In this document: positions 53,435 to 61,959 of the stretch, piece by piece
Layout: the number at the start of each line of letters is the position of its first letter
Numbering within the stretch: the stretch's first letter is position 1
Assembly (NCBI RefSeq): GCF_001012825.1
Contig: NZ_LCZJ02000012.1
Location: forward strand, 131,185-195,184
Source: Paenibacillus etheri
GTDB taxonomy: Bacteria > Bacillota > Bacilli > Paenibacillales > Paenibacillaceae
DNA: 64,000 nucleotides
Reading direction: 5' to 3'
Translations under genes and position numbers: made by a program
Notes under the pieces: model-generated
What the model was told of the DNA's origin: nothing
Seen by the model: the letters and a program-made list of their open reading frames with translations, nothing else
The model's database searches: none

Positions 53435-53908
53435 ATGATCTTAGGTTCATTGTCATCTTGGGAAGAGCATAGCAGATACGAGAATTCAGTCATTGTAGAG
53501 GCTATTGAGGAATTGAAAGTCATCTTACAACACGAACCTGATCTCGGGCGAATCGAGATCCGCGGTAACGAGATATACGTTTCGATTATGGCTCTTGAGG
53601 CGAAGTCGCTGGAGGAACAGGTTGCTGAAAAGCATGAGGCTTATATTGATGTGCATTATCTGATCGAAGGTGAAGAAACAATTGGTTGGTCCCCTCTGCA
53701 AGAAGGGATCGAGGCTACTAAGCCTTACGATGCTGAAGCAGATTATGCGCTTTATCCTCCGTCATCCGATGAAATATTGTTAACTTTGAAGCCGGGGATG
53801 TTCGCTGTCTTTTTCCCGCATGATGTACACAGACCTGGAATGGGTCAACCGGACATGAAGATTAAGAAGGCTGTTATTAAGATCCACGTAGGATTATTAA
53901 ATTCATAG
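53435..53908 (+). CDS. YhcH/YjgK/YiaL family protein
   Basis: The protein has 157 residues, a cupin-like barrel. Metal-binding residues are suggested by KHEAYIDVHYLIEG and FFPHDVHRPG. The E. coli nan-operon member of this family (NanQ/YhcH) acts on sialic-acid anomers. Its place beside nanE/nanK agrees with that. AGGAG precedes ATG 53435. Confidence 0.88.
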   Translation: MILGSLSSWEEHSRYENSVIVEAIEELKVILQHEPDLGRIEIRGNEIYVSIMALEAKSLEEQVAEKHEAYIDVHYLIEGEETIGWSPLQEGIEATKPYDAEADYALYPPSSDEILLTLKPGMFAVFFPHDVHRPGMGQPDMKIKKAVIKIHVGLLNS

Positions 53909-53918
53909 AATCTGAGCA

Positions 53919-53957
53919 GATGACTTCTGAAATCATAAGGAAGTCATCTTTTTTTAT
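53919..53957 (+). terminator. Terminator of the nan cluster
   Basis: GATGACTTC pairs with GAAGTCATC, followed by TTTTTTTATT. Confidence 0.85.
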
Positions 53958-54069
53958 TGCATAGGGAATTATCATGGATTCATGGAAATGAATAGAAACA
54001 ACCGATGAATGAAGCGACATACTGTGGCACACAGGATACGGGCTATATCAGATATGCGTTTTCAAGGGA

Positions 54070-54298
54070 TATACGAAAGGAGTTTCTCTACTTCAGGTTC
54101 AATCCGCTAGAATATATGGAATTACTTCCTGTAATTCTATATTATAAGGTCATTTCGATAGAATATAGGGAATTGTTCCCTATAATTCAGCTGAACTGGC
54201 TGTATTTAATTGAAATTGGCCAATATACAGGGAGAAATTCCGTATAACTAGGTCATATAACAGCTGCGACCTAATTTATAGGGAGATTTTCCCTATAA
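54070..54298. repeat. Array of five short palindromes
   Basis: Units around TATAGGGAnnnnnnTCCCTATAA: weak at 54070, then 54113-54134, 54164-54185, 54224-54247 and 54277-54298, spaced 43-60 bp. The last has the clear form TATAGGGAGATTTTCCCTATA. Each can form a hairpin. An 80-codon frame through this region is not a gene. The gap 53958-54538 otherwise holds only the operator pair below. Confidence 0.65.
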
Positions 54299-54456
54299 CA
54301 CGTTCTACCTAAGCAAACTCCTACCCACACTGAAGTTCTTACTCGCCAAACCACCGAAAATCCTGCGGAAAGTACAACAATGTGTGCTCCGTAAGTTCCA
54401 AATTCAAACTATCAGAAGCCTATTCATCTGACGTGGTGATTTTGTTTTTGCGTATA

Positions 54457-54517
54457 AACATTATAACGTTATATTTACTTCACGTGCTATTCGTGGTATT
54501 TTAAACATTATAATGTT
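54457..54517 (+). promoter_or_regulatory. Two GntR-type operator palindromes
   Basis: AACATTATAACGTT (54457-54470) and AACATTATAATGTT (54504-54517), the second perfect, lie 47 bp centre to centre before the glucosaminate operon. The GntR regulator encoded at the operon end is the likely ligand-responsive binder. Confidence 0.65.
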
Positions 54518-54538
54518 ATTTGGAAAAAGGTGAGAACA

Positions 54539-55651
54539 ATGGATGAAAGATACGTGCTCCGTCAGGTGAAACGAGTAAGCGGAGAAGAGATCGACATTGT
54601 AATCGAGAATGGCAAGATCGCTGAGATCACCCCGGCAGGCGAGGTCCGTGGGGGACAGGATTGGGAAGGTTCAGGCGCATACGTATCCAGTGGTTGGATT
54701 GATATGCATGTGCATGCTTTTCGCGAATTTGATCCGTATGGGGACGAGATTGATGAGATCGGTATCTGGCAAGGGGTGACCACTCTAGTCGATGCTGGTA
54801 GCTGCGGGGCGGATCGGATAGGTGATCTGGTTCTGGACGCGTCTCAGGCTAAGACGAATGTGCTGGCTTTCTTAAATATCTCGCGGATCGGACTCCTAAG
54901 AATTGATGAATTGTCCAACTTGGAATGGATTGATAAGGATAAGATCCTGCAAGCTGTCCGAACTTACGGGGAGATGATCGTGGGATTAAAGGCTAGGATC
55001 AGCAAAAGCGTTGTGGGTGCCAGCGGGATTGAACCACTGCATATTGCACGAAGCCTTTCAATGGAGACGCGGCTGCCGTTAATGGTACATATCGGTTCAG
55101 CACCGCCAGATATCAGAGAGGTTATGCCCCTTTTGCAGCGTAAGGATATCGTGACTCATTATCTCAACGGAAAAGAGAATAATTTGTTTGCTGCGGATGG
55201 TCAGCCGCTTCAGGTACTGACTGAGGCTATTGAACGGGGAGTTCATCTGGATGTAGGGCATGGAACAGCAAGCTTCTCATTTAAGGTAGCTGAGGCTGCT
55301 AAACGTAACGGCATTGGACTGAATACGATTAGCACGGATATTTATCGAGTGAACCGAATGAAGGGACCTGTCTTCAGCATGTCTAATGTACTTTCTAAGT
55401 TTCTAAGTTTGGGCTATGCTCTGGATGAGATTGTGGCAGCGGTTACTTCCAATGCGGCGAAATGGCTGGGTAGGCCGGAGCTAGGCCGAATTCAGGTGGG
55501 TGATCCTGCAAACCTGACCCTGTTCACCTTGCAGCATGAACCTACTGTGCTTGTTGATTCTGAAGGGGAAGAAAGAGTGACGGATAAAGTAATTCATGCA
55601 AAAGGAGTGGTTATGGGTGGGGAATTCTTTAAATGCGAAATACGGGCTTAA
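54539..55651 (+). CDS. Amidohydrolase/deacetylase-family metallohydrolase
   Basis: The protein has 370 residues, an amidohydrolase TIM barrel. Metal ligands are suggested by WIDMHVHAF (HxH), the K of VGLKARISKS, MVHIGSAP, HLDVGHGTASFSF and the Asp of ISTDIYR. It resembles the amidohydrolases encoded with DgaE/DgaF elsewhere. Its possible role is to deacylate an N-acyl-glucosaminate-type compound before the lyase acts. ATG 54539 has AAAAGGTGAG upstream. It is the first gene of the operon. Confidence 0.8.
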   Translation: MDERYVLRQVKRVSGEEIDIVIENGKIAEITPAGEVRGGQDWEGSGAYVSSGWIDMHVHAFREFDPYGDEIDEIGIWQGVTTLVDAGSCGADRIGDLVLDASQAKTNVLAFLNISRIGLLRIDELSNLEWIDKDKILQAVRTYGEMIVGLKARISKSVVGASGIEPLHIARSLSMETRLPLMVHIGSAPPDIREVMPLLQRKDIVTHYLNGKENNLFAADGQPLQVLTEAIERGVHLDVGHGTASFSFKVAEAAKRNGIGLNTISTDIYRVNRMKGPVFSMSNVLSKFLSLGYALDEIVAAVTSNAAKWLGRPELGRIQVGDPANLTLFTLQHEPTVLVDSEGEERVTDKVIHAKGVVMGGEFFKCEIRA

Positions 55652-56720
55652 ACGCGTAATTAATGCAAGCGGCAGAATGAGCATCCTGGGGGTGTCGGCT
55701 CCGTCTGACACTGTGATGGAAGCGATGAAGCAAGGCGGACAGAGTTATGTGGAAATAGCGGATCTGGTTGATAAAGCCGGTGACTTTACGGCACGTATTC
55801 TCGGTGCTGAAGCAGCAATTATCGTCAATTCAGCCTCCAGCGGTATTGCGTTGTCCGTTGCGGCGCTAGTGACCCAAGGTAACCGCCGTCGTAGTGAACG
55901 ATTGCACCAAGAAGCCATTCCACGCAATGAAATCATTATTCTGAAGGGGCACAATGTACAGTACGGAGCTCCAGTGGAAACGATGGTCTATCTAGGCGGA
56001 GGTAAACTAATTGAGGTCGGTTATGCGAATGAAGGCCGGTCCGAGCATATAGAGGATGCTATTTGTGAGCAGACGGCTGCCATTCTGTACGTGAAGTCCC
56101 ACCATGCGGTGCAGAAGAATATGTTATCTGTCGAAGAAGCATGGGAGATCGCAAAACGTAGGGGCATTCCACTAATCGTAGATGCCGCAGCGGAAGAAGA
56201 TCTCTGTAAATATGTGAAATACTCTGACCTGGCGATTTATAGTGGTTCTAAAGCCATTGAAGGGCCTACATCCGGTATTATCGCCGGCAAACGTAATTAT
56301 GTGGAATGGGTTAAGCTCCAATTGTATGGAATAGGACGCAGTATGAAGGTTGGTAAAGAAACTTCCTTTGGTCTGCTGCAAGCTCTAGAGGAATACATGG
56401 TCAAGGAAGACAAGAGTGACACCGAGCAAGCGTCTTTGCAGGGATTGATGGTGTTGAATGATCTTCCGGGAATTCGTGTAACCATTGTGCAGGATGAGGC
56501 GGGCCGTGCCATCTATCGCGGCCGGGTCCATGTTGATCCACAGCAGGCCGGAATTACGGCGAAGGAATTGGTGGAGGGGTTGCAGCAGGGCGAGATTGCG
56601 ATCTACACCCGCGATTATGGAGTGAAGCAGGGATATTTCGATATTGACCCACGGCCGCTACTTGGGGATGATCTGCTCGTGATCGTAGACAGCATTCATA
56701 AATTGATAGGGGGACAATAA
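55617..56720 (+). CDS. dgaE: DgaE-like PLP-dependent ammonia lyase
   Basis: The protein has 367 residues. LKRVINASGRMSILGVSAPS at the start, VDAAAEEDL for the PLP Asp region and IYSGSKAIEGPTSGI with the PLP Lys identify the DgaE/SelA-like group. GTG 55617 is chosen because AAGGAGTGG lies upstream and it gives the family N-terminus; ATG 55596 is possible. It overlaps the amidohydrolase by about 35 bp. Known DgaE converts D-glucosaminate-6-P to 2-keto-3-deoxygluconate-6-P and ammonia; here a downstream KDG kinase suggests the unphosphorylated substrate may be used. Confidence 0.85.
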   Translation: MGNSLNAKYGLKRVINASGRMSILGVSAPSDTVMEAMKQGGQSYVEIADLVDKAGDFTARILGAEAAIIVNSASSGIALSVAALVTQGNRRRSERLHQEAIPRNEIIILKGHNVQYGAPVETMVYLGGGKLIEVGYANEGRSEHIEDAICEQTAAILYVKSHHAVQKNMLSVEEAWEIAKRRGIPLIVDAAAEEDLCKYVKYSDLAIYSGSKAIEGPTSGIIAGKRNYVEWVKLQLYGIGRSMKVGKETSFGLLQALEEYMVKEDKSDTEQASLQGLMVLNDLPGIRVTIVQDEAGRAIYRGRVHVDPQQAGITAKELVEGLQQGEIAIYTRDYGVKQGYFDIDPRPLLGDDLLVIVDSIHKLIGGQ

Positions 56721-56721
56721 G

Positions 56722-57477
56722 ATGACAACAATATCACAACGTTTTTATAAGGGCCGCACCGCATTAAATGTACTTGCTAAAAATATCGCTAATGCTAAAG
56801 AGATTTATGCCGCGGCGGAAGGCCATGTACTGGTCGGTGTGCTCTCTAAGGATTATAAGACAGTAGAAGAAGCCGTAACCGCCATGAAGCAATACGGTCA
56901 AGAAATTGAAGACGCTGTATCGATTGGCTTAGGTGCAGGGGATAATCGCCAAGCGGTAATTGTGGCCGAGATTGCTAAGCATTATCCGGGTAGTCATATT
57001 AACCAGGCGTTCCCTGTTGTCGGAGCTACACGCGCTAATCTGGGTGGGAAGGACAGCTGGATCAACAGCATGGTCGCTCCGTCTGGCCGCGCGGGTTATG
57101 TGAATATTTCAACAGGACTCTTCAGTGCTGCGGAGCGTGAAGCGGCGATTGTACCTGTAGCCTCAGCAATTGCGCTTGTTCGGGATATGGGCGGTAATGC
57201 ACTGAAGTACTTTCCAATGCAGGGATTAAGCCGTGAAGAGGAATACCGCTCTGTCGCGAAGGCCTGTGCTGAGGCAGGGTTTGCACTCGAGCCAACCGGT
57301 GGAATTGATATGGACAATTTCGAGGCTATTCTGGAGATTGCTCTTGAAGCAGGGGTGCCACAAGTGATTCCGCATGTTTACTCATCCATAATCGACCAAG
57401 AATCGGGACTGACCCAGATCCAGGATGTGCGTGATTTACTTGGAATTATGAAGAGGCTGACCGATAAATATGCCTAA
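56722..57477 (+). CDS. dgaF: DgaF-like KDPG aldolase
   Basis: The protein has 251 residues. MGGNALKYFPMQGLSREEEY holds the Schiff-base Lys (KYFP), and EPTGGIDMDNFEAIL the phosphate-binding loop. Known DgaF cleaves KDGP to pyruvate and glyceraldehyde-3-P. It is 1 bp after dgaE; its end overlaps the kinase gene by 8 bp. Confidence 0.87.
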   Translation: MTTISQRFYKGRTALNVLAKNIANAKEIYAAAEGHVLVGVLSKDYKTVEEAVTAMKQYGQEIEDAVSIGLGAGDNRQAVIVAEIAKHYPGSHINQAFPVVGATRANLGGKDSWINSMVAPSGRAGYVNISTGLFSAAEREAAIVPVASAIALVRDMGGNALKYFPMQGLSREEEYRSVAKACAEAGFALEPTGGIDMDNFEAILEIALEAGVPQVIPHVYSSIIDQESGLTQIQDVRDLLGIMKRLTDKYA

Positions 57478-58486
57478 ACGAATCGGGGCATTCGGAGAAG
57501 TAATGATGCGTCTGCAGGTGCCGGGAGTTCAGCTGCTATCACAGGGAAACACCTTGAATTATTCATTCTCTGGCACTGGGGTTAATGTCAGCTCTGCACT
57601 GGCACGCTTCGGGCATGAAGGTGCTTTGATTTCCCGTTTGCCGAATACTTCTTTGGGAGAGGCCGCAGCGGCGTATTTGCGAAAGCTGGGGATTTCTTCT
57701 AGCTTCGTTATACGAGGAGGAGAATATCTAGGCTTGTATTTCTTGGAGAATGGATTTGGTGCACGTCCAAGCAAGGTGACTTATAGTAATCGTCTGGAGA
57801 GTAGCTTCAATACGGCTCCTGAGGAAACTTATAATTATGAAGTGATTGCGCGAAGTCTGGATGTGATCCATTTCTGCGGCATTACGCTGGCTATGAACGA
57901 TAGTGTACGTCATCATATGAAATCCTTGGCTAGAGCTGTCAAGCAGCAGGGTGGGACTGTGATCTTTGATTGCAACTATCGTCCGTCCTTGTGGGGAACG
58001 GAAGGCTATACACTAGCGAAGCCACATTACGAGGAGATGCTGGAGCTTGCTGATATCGTAATGATGAATGAGAAGGATGCGATCTTTATCTTGGGGATGA
58101 GCTCTGTACAAGCTGAACGTGAAGAGCAGCTGCTCGAACTTATTCCGGCAGTTGCGAAGCAGTTCGATATCTCGGTGATCGCAGGCACCCATCGCAGTAT
58201 TCATGGCGACAATTCACATTCACTGCGCGGGTTTCTTTATAAGAATCAGAGCTTCTTCTTTTCGGATACGCTGAGATTTCTCGTCTATGATAGAATAGGG
58301 GCTGGAGATGCCTATACGAGCGGAATTGTGCATGGCGAGCTAACAGGATTTACACCTGAGCAGACAGTACGGTTTGCCGCTGCCGCTAGTATGCTAGCCC
58401 ATACTGTCGAGGGCGACACTCCCATGGCTTCAGAAGCGGATATACTTCGAGCTATGACTCTATCCGTAGGCGATGTAGAAAGGTAG
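57470..58486 (+). CDS. kdgK: PfkB-family sugar kinase (KDG kinase-like)
   Basis: The protein has 338 residues. GEVMMRLQVPG at the start and DRIGAGDAYTSGIVHG near the end (GAGD anion hole and catalytic Asp) are complete. DCNYRPSLW is the KDG/ribokinase-like segment. It probably phosphorylates 2-keto-3-deoxygluconate for DgaF. Specificity is inferred from context. Confidence 0.85.
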   Translation: MPKRIGAFGEVMMRLQVPGVQLLSQGNTLNYSFSGTGVNVSSALARFGHEGALISRLPNTSLGEAAAAYLRKLGISSSFVIRGGEYLGLYFLENGFGARPSKVTYSNRLESSFNTAPEETYNYEVIARSLDVIHFCGITLAMNDSVRHHMKSLARAVKQQGGTVIFDCNYRPSLWGTEGYTLAKPHYEEMLELADIVMMNEKDAIFILGMSSVQAEREEQLLELIPAVAKQFDISVIAGTHRSIHGDNSHSLRGFLYKNQSFFFSDTLRFLVYDRIGAGDAYTSGIVHGELTGFTPEQTVRFAAAASMLAHTVEGDTPMASEADILRAMTLSVGDVER

Positions 58487-58494
58487 TGAACCTC

Positions 58495-59208
58495 TTGAGT
58501 TTGTCCCGAAAAGATAAGCCCTTATATGTGCAAATTGCAAATATTATAAAGGATCGGATTCTACACGGAGTCTATCCTATTGGATTGAATATTCCTTCCG
58601 AGCCTCAGCTGGAGCAGGAATTCAATGTCAGCAAGATCACTGTGCGCGGTGCCATTCAGGAGCTCGTCCAAGAAGGATTTCTGGAGAAGGGGAGCGGCAA
58701 GGGGACGAAGGTGATCCGTAATACCTCATCATCCAAGCTGTCCAAGTGGAAAAAGTTCACGGAAATTCTAGTGGATGAAGGGCATCAAATTCGGAAGCAA
58801 TGGCTGAAGGCGGAGCGAGTATATAATGAAGCCGAAAGTGAAGCCTATCGTTTATTCGGCGAACGTTGTATACGCTTGGAACGCATATACAGTCTCAATG
58901 ATATTCCATACGTTCATTACACGCATTATTTAGTAAATGGTATGGATGATTTGGATCTACTAGACTTAAATGCCCAGTCCTTATATGAACTGCTTGAAGA
59001 GCGGAGCGTTTCCTTAGAGAAACTGCGTGATGAATTTTCCGTTGCCGTTCCTCCGCCTGATGTAGAGGAGATATTGCTCCTTGATAAGAAGTGTCCCTTG
59101 TTGAAGCGAACTCGTTATTCTTATGATGAGCTGGGCAAGGTAACTGAATATAGTATCGGCTTTTACAATACAGAGCTGCAGAATTATGTAGTGAACTATG
59201 AGGTGTAG
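58495..59208 (+). CDS. GntR-family regulator with UTRA domain
   Basis: The protein has 237 residues. Winged helix at about 5-70 (SEPQLEQEFNVSKITVRGAI) and a UTRA effector domain at about 90-232 (CIRLERIYSLNDIPYVHYTH). The start is TTG 58495 with AGAAAGG upstream; GTG 58486 overlaps the kinase stop and is an alternative. It most likely binds the palindromes at 54457-54517 and controls this operon. Confidence 0.87.
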   Translation: MSLSRKDKPLYVQIANIIKDRILHGVYPIGLNIPSEPQLEQEFNVSKITVRGAIQELVQEGFLEKGSGKGTKVIRNTSSSKLSKWKKFTEILVDEGHQIRKQWLKAERVYNEAESEAYRLFGERCIRLERIYSLNDIPYVHYTHYLVNGMDDLDLLDLNAQSLYELLEERSVSLEKLRDEFSVAVPPPDVEEILLLDKKCPLLKRTRYSYDELGKVTEYSIGFYNTELQNYVVNYEV

Positions 59209-59214
59209 TTAGAG

Positions 59215-59268
59215 AAAATCCGGAGCAGTTTGCAGGGTGGATTCCTTGCAGGATGGTTCGGATTTTTT
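59215..59268 (+). terminator. Terminator of the glucosaminate operon
   Basis: AAAATCCG pairs with CGGATTTTTT around a long imperfect stem. Confidence 0.75.
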
Positions 59269-59397
59269 GCATCTTAGCATGTGATAAATATAACTATTTA
59301 AATTTATGAATATACAAGATGTGATGACTGATGTAAAATTACAATACCTGAAGCGTCCTGGAACAGCTTAAGGGCTTTTTGCATGCTCTTTTGCAGA

Positions 59398-59425
59398 TTG
59401 CAAAGAATAGGGGCATGTCTACTAT
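59398..59425 (+). promoter_or_regulatory. SigA-type promoter of the NitT/TauT-type importer
   Basis: TTGCAA (59398-59403) and TACTAT (59420-59425) with a 16-bp spacer, 30 bp before the binding-protein start. No riboswitch structure (TPP or otherwise) is visible in 59269-59454. Confidence 0.5.
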
Positions 59426-59454
59426 AGAAAGATTAATGGAGGTAGGAGAGTTTC

Positions 59455-60447
59455 ATGAAGAAAAAAGCACTAAAAAGAATGTTGATGTTGTCGATGATGG
59501 TCGTTGTCATCGCTGTACTTACAGTAGGTTGTGGTTCAAAGAATAACACGAATACAGCAACGACAGAGGGAAACGCAGCAGAGGCCTCAAAAGAAGCTGT
59601 TACTTTGTCGCTTGGCTTACTGCCTTCGATTGATGCGATTCCTTTTGTAATTGCTCATGAACAAGGTTTTGATAAGAAACATGGAGTGAATCTAGACATC
59701 CAAACGTTCAAGAGTGCAAAAGACCGTGATGTCGCTTTTCAAGCAGGCAAGTTAGAGGGAATCAGTGCAGATTTGGTTGCGATTTCTATCTACAATGAAG
59801 CCGGACTGGATGTGAAGATCACAAGCACAACTTTTGGTGAATTCGATTTATTGACTGGGTATGATGCCGTCCAAGATGTGAAGGATCTGAAAGGCAAAAC
59901 CGTGATTTTGTCCAAAAATACTTCCACACAATATACTGTGGCGATGATGCTGAAACAAGCGGGTTTGACAGAAGACGATATTACGGTAACTGAGGTTCCA
60001 CAAATCCCTACCCGTTTAGAATTGCTTAAGAACAATAAGGCGGATGCAGCTATTTTGCCTGAACCATTTGTAACTATGGGTAAAGCTTCAGGCTTGCGCG
60101 TGCTTAGCTCCACGCATACAGCGGGAGTGAATCCATTTGTATTGGCCTTCCCACAAACCGCTATTGATGCTAAGGCAGATGCGATTCGCAATATGTATGC
60201 CGCTTATGACGAGGCTGTAGCGTATATGAAATCTCATGATCAATCCGAATATATCGATCTTGTGATCAAAGAAGTTGGTTATCCAGAAACGTTGAAAGAT
60301 GAGATCAAGGTGCCTGATTATGTCCCTGCCAATCAAGTGGATGTGAAAGAAGTAGAAGCCGCATTTGCATGGGCACGGGAAAAAGGTTTGCTCAGCAAAA
60401 ATATCTCGGCTGAAGATGTGATTTCTGATGTCCAATTCAAGAAATAA
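59455..60447 (+). CDS. NMT1/THI5-like ABC substrate-binding lipoprotein
   Basis: The protein has 330 residues. Signal peptide with lipobox VLTVGCGSKNN. The mature part has LGLLPSIDAIPFVIAHEQGF and LELLKNNKADAAILPEPFV, typical of the SsuA/TauA/THI5-type periplasmic-binding fold II. The ligand could be a sulfonate, a nitrogen compound or a pyrimidine; it cannot be told. First gene of the operon; GGAGG precedes ATG 59455. Confidence 0.88.
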   Translation: MKKKALKRMLMLSMMVVVIAVLTVGCGSKNNTNTATTEGNAAEASKEAVTLSLGLLPSIDAIPFVIAHEQGFDKKHGVNLDIQTFKSAKDRDVAFQAGKLEGISADLVAISIYNEAGLDVKITSTTFGEFDLLTGYDAVQDVKDLKGKTVILSKNTSTQYTVAMMLKQAGLTEDDITVTEVPQIPTRLELLKNNKADAAILPEPFVTMGKASGLRVLSSTHTAGVNPFVLAFPQTAIDAKADAIRNMYAAYDEAVAYMKSHDQSEYIDLVIKEVGYPETLKDEIKVPDYVPANQVDVKEVEAAFAWAREKGLLSKNISAEDVISDVQFKK

Positions 60448-61204
60448 AGGACTTGTCATTAAGGACCTTAAAGTAGAGTATAAGGTGGGTCAACTGGCCT
60501 TAGGACAGATGGATCTATCTTTGCCGGAGCATGGGATTTACACGATCATCGGACCCTCTGGCAGCGGAAAATCTACTTTATTACGGGCGATTGCGGGCTT
60601 GCTGCCAAGCTATATGGGGCAAATTTTTTTTAATGAAAAATCCGTGAATGTTAAAGAAACTCTGATCGGTCTGGTACCGCAAAACTATGGTCTTCTCCCT
60701 TGGAAGACTGTACATGATAATATTCAAATTGCAATGAAGATCTCGCATACTGCGAGCATATCTAAGCAAGAACGGGAGAACCAGATTAATCAGTGGCTTT
60801 CATCGATGGGAATCTCTGATTTAGCTGATCGTTACCCTCTATCTCTCAGTGGGGGCCAGCAACAACGAGTGGCAATCGCCAGAGCATTCGCCATTTTGCC
60901 CACTATTTTACTGCTGGACGAGCCATTCTCTGCACTGGATGCGATTACGCGGGAAACGCTGCAGATTCTCTTTTTGGATAACTGGTTGGCGCATCCGGCG
61001 ACTACCTTATTTGTTACCCATGATGTGGAAGAAGCTATTCTGCTGGGGCAGAAAATTATTGTTATGCCATCTAATAAAGAAGAAACTCCGGAAATGATCG
61101 ATAATGAATTGGTATTTCAGATGAAGCATGAAGATAAGCGGGACAGTGTAGATTTCTTTGAGCAGACTAAGCGAATCAGAAAGGTAATGCAGGAGATATG
61201 GTGA
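60428..61204 (+). CDS. NitT/TauT-type ABC ATP-binding protein
   Basis: The protein has 258 residues. Walker A GPSGSGKST, Q-loop PQNYGLLPWKTVHDNI, signature LSGGQQQRVAIARAF, Walker B ILLLDEPFSALD, H-loop VTHDVEEA. All intact. It overlaps the binding-protein end by 20 bp and the permease by 7 bp. The PWKTV segment is typical of this importer class. Confidence 0.92.
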   Translation: MSNSRNKGLVIKDLKVEYKVGQLALGQMDLSLPEHGIYTIIGPSGSGKSTLLRAIAGLLPSYMGQIFFNEKSVNVKETLIGLVPQNYGLLPWKTVHDNIQIAMKISHTASISKQERENQINQWLSSMGISDLADRYPLSLSGGQQQRVAIARAFAILPTILLLDEPFSALDAITRETLQILFLDNWLAHPATTLFVTHDVEEAILLGQKIIVMPSNKEETPEMIDNELVFQMKHEDKRDSVDFFEQTKRIRKVMQEIW

Positions 61205-61959
61205 GAAAAAATCGGATTCATCACATAATAAGACTGTTGTTTGTGTTCTTTTGTATGAATGTGGTTTGGTATATTGCCTATTTACTTATGAATCATTCGA
61301 TTTTGCCGAGTCCATTCGCTGTATATAACGCTATGTTTCACTTAGGTGGGCAGGAGATTGTTTTAAATGTTGGGTATAGTTTGTTTAGAATTTTTGCAGG
61401 GGTAGTGCTGGCGTTAATCATTGGACTGCTCATTGGTCTTCTGATGGGACGTTCGCTGACTTGGAATAAGCTGCTGGACCCTGTCGTCTATTTAACCTAT
61501 CCTGTCCCAAAAATCGCTCTGCTTCCCGTTGTAATGCTATTCTTCGGGCTTGGTGAAACGTCTAAAATCTTAATGATCATGCTCATTCTCTTGTTCCAGA
61601 TTATCATCTCCGTTAGGGATGGTGTGAAGGCTATCCCTGAGAATACCTATGATGTCTTAACGAGTATAGGGGCAAGTACAGTGCAGAAATTCTGGCATGT
61701 TACACTGCCGGGTGCACTATCCGTCATTCTGAGTACGATTCGTATTTCGCTTGGAACAGCGATATCTGTACTCTTTTTCACGGAGATTTATGGAACTGAG
61801 CATGGCATGGGCTTCTTCATTATGGATGCTTGGTTAAGACTGGATTATCCGGAGATGTATGCGGGAATTATGCTGTTTAGCTTGGTGGGGTTTGTCCTTT
61901 TCTTGCTTGTTGATTTCCTTGATTACAAGTTTATGAAGTGGCGGGGAGTACAACGATGA
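61198..61959 (+). CDS. NitT/TauT-type ABC permease
   Basis: The protein has 253 residues with about six helices. The coupling loop is VLTSIGASTVQKFWHVTLPG and the family segment YPVPKIALLPVVMLFFGLGE is clear. ATG 61198 or GTG 61201 are equally possible starts. It overlaps the next gene by 4 bp. Confidence 0.92.
   Translation: MVRKNRIHHIIRLLFVFFCMNVVWYIAYLLMNHSILPSPFAVYNAMFHLGGQEIVLNVGYSLFRIFAGVVLALIIGLLIGLLMGRSLTWNKLLDPVVYLTYPVPKIALLPVVMLFFGLGETSKILMIMLILLFQIIISVRDGVKAIPENTYDVLTSIGASTVQKFWHVTLPGALSVILSTIRISLGTAISVLFFTEIYGTEHGMGFFIMDAWLRLDYPEMYAGIMLFSLVGFVLFLLVDFLDYKFMKWRGVQR

Noticed and set aside
54070-54298. CRISPR array
   Set aside because: The units are degenerate palindromes of about 22 bp, not identical direct repeats with unique spacers of constant length, and no cas genes are present.
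59269-59454. TPP riboswitch upstream of the THI5-like binding protein
   Set aside because: I see no thi-box sequence or matching stem; only a SigA-type promoter is supported.
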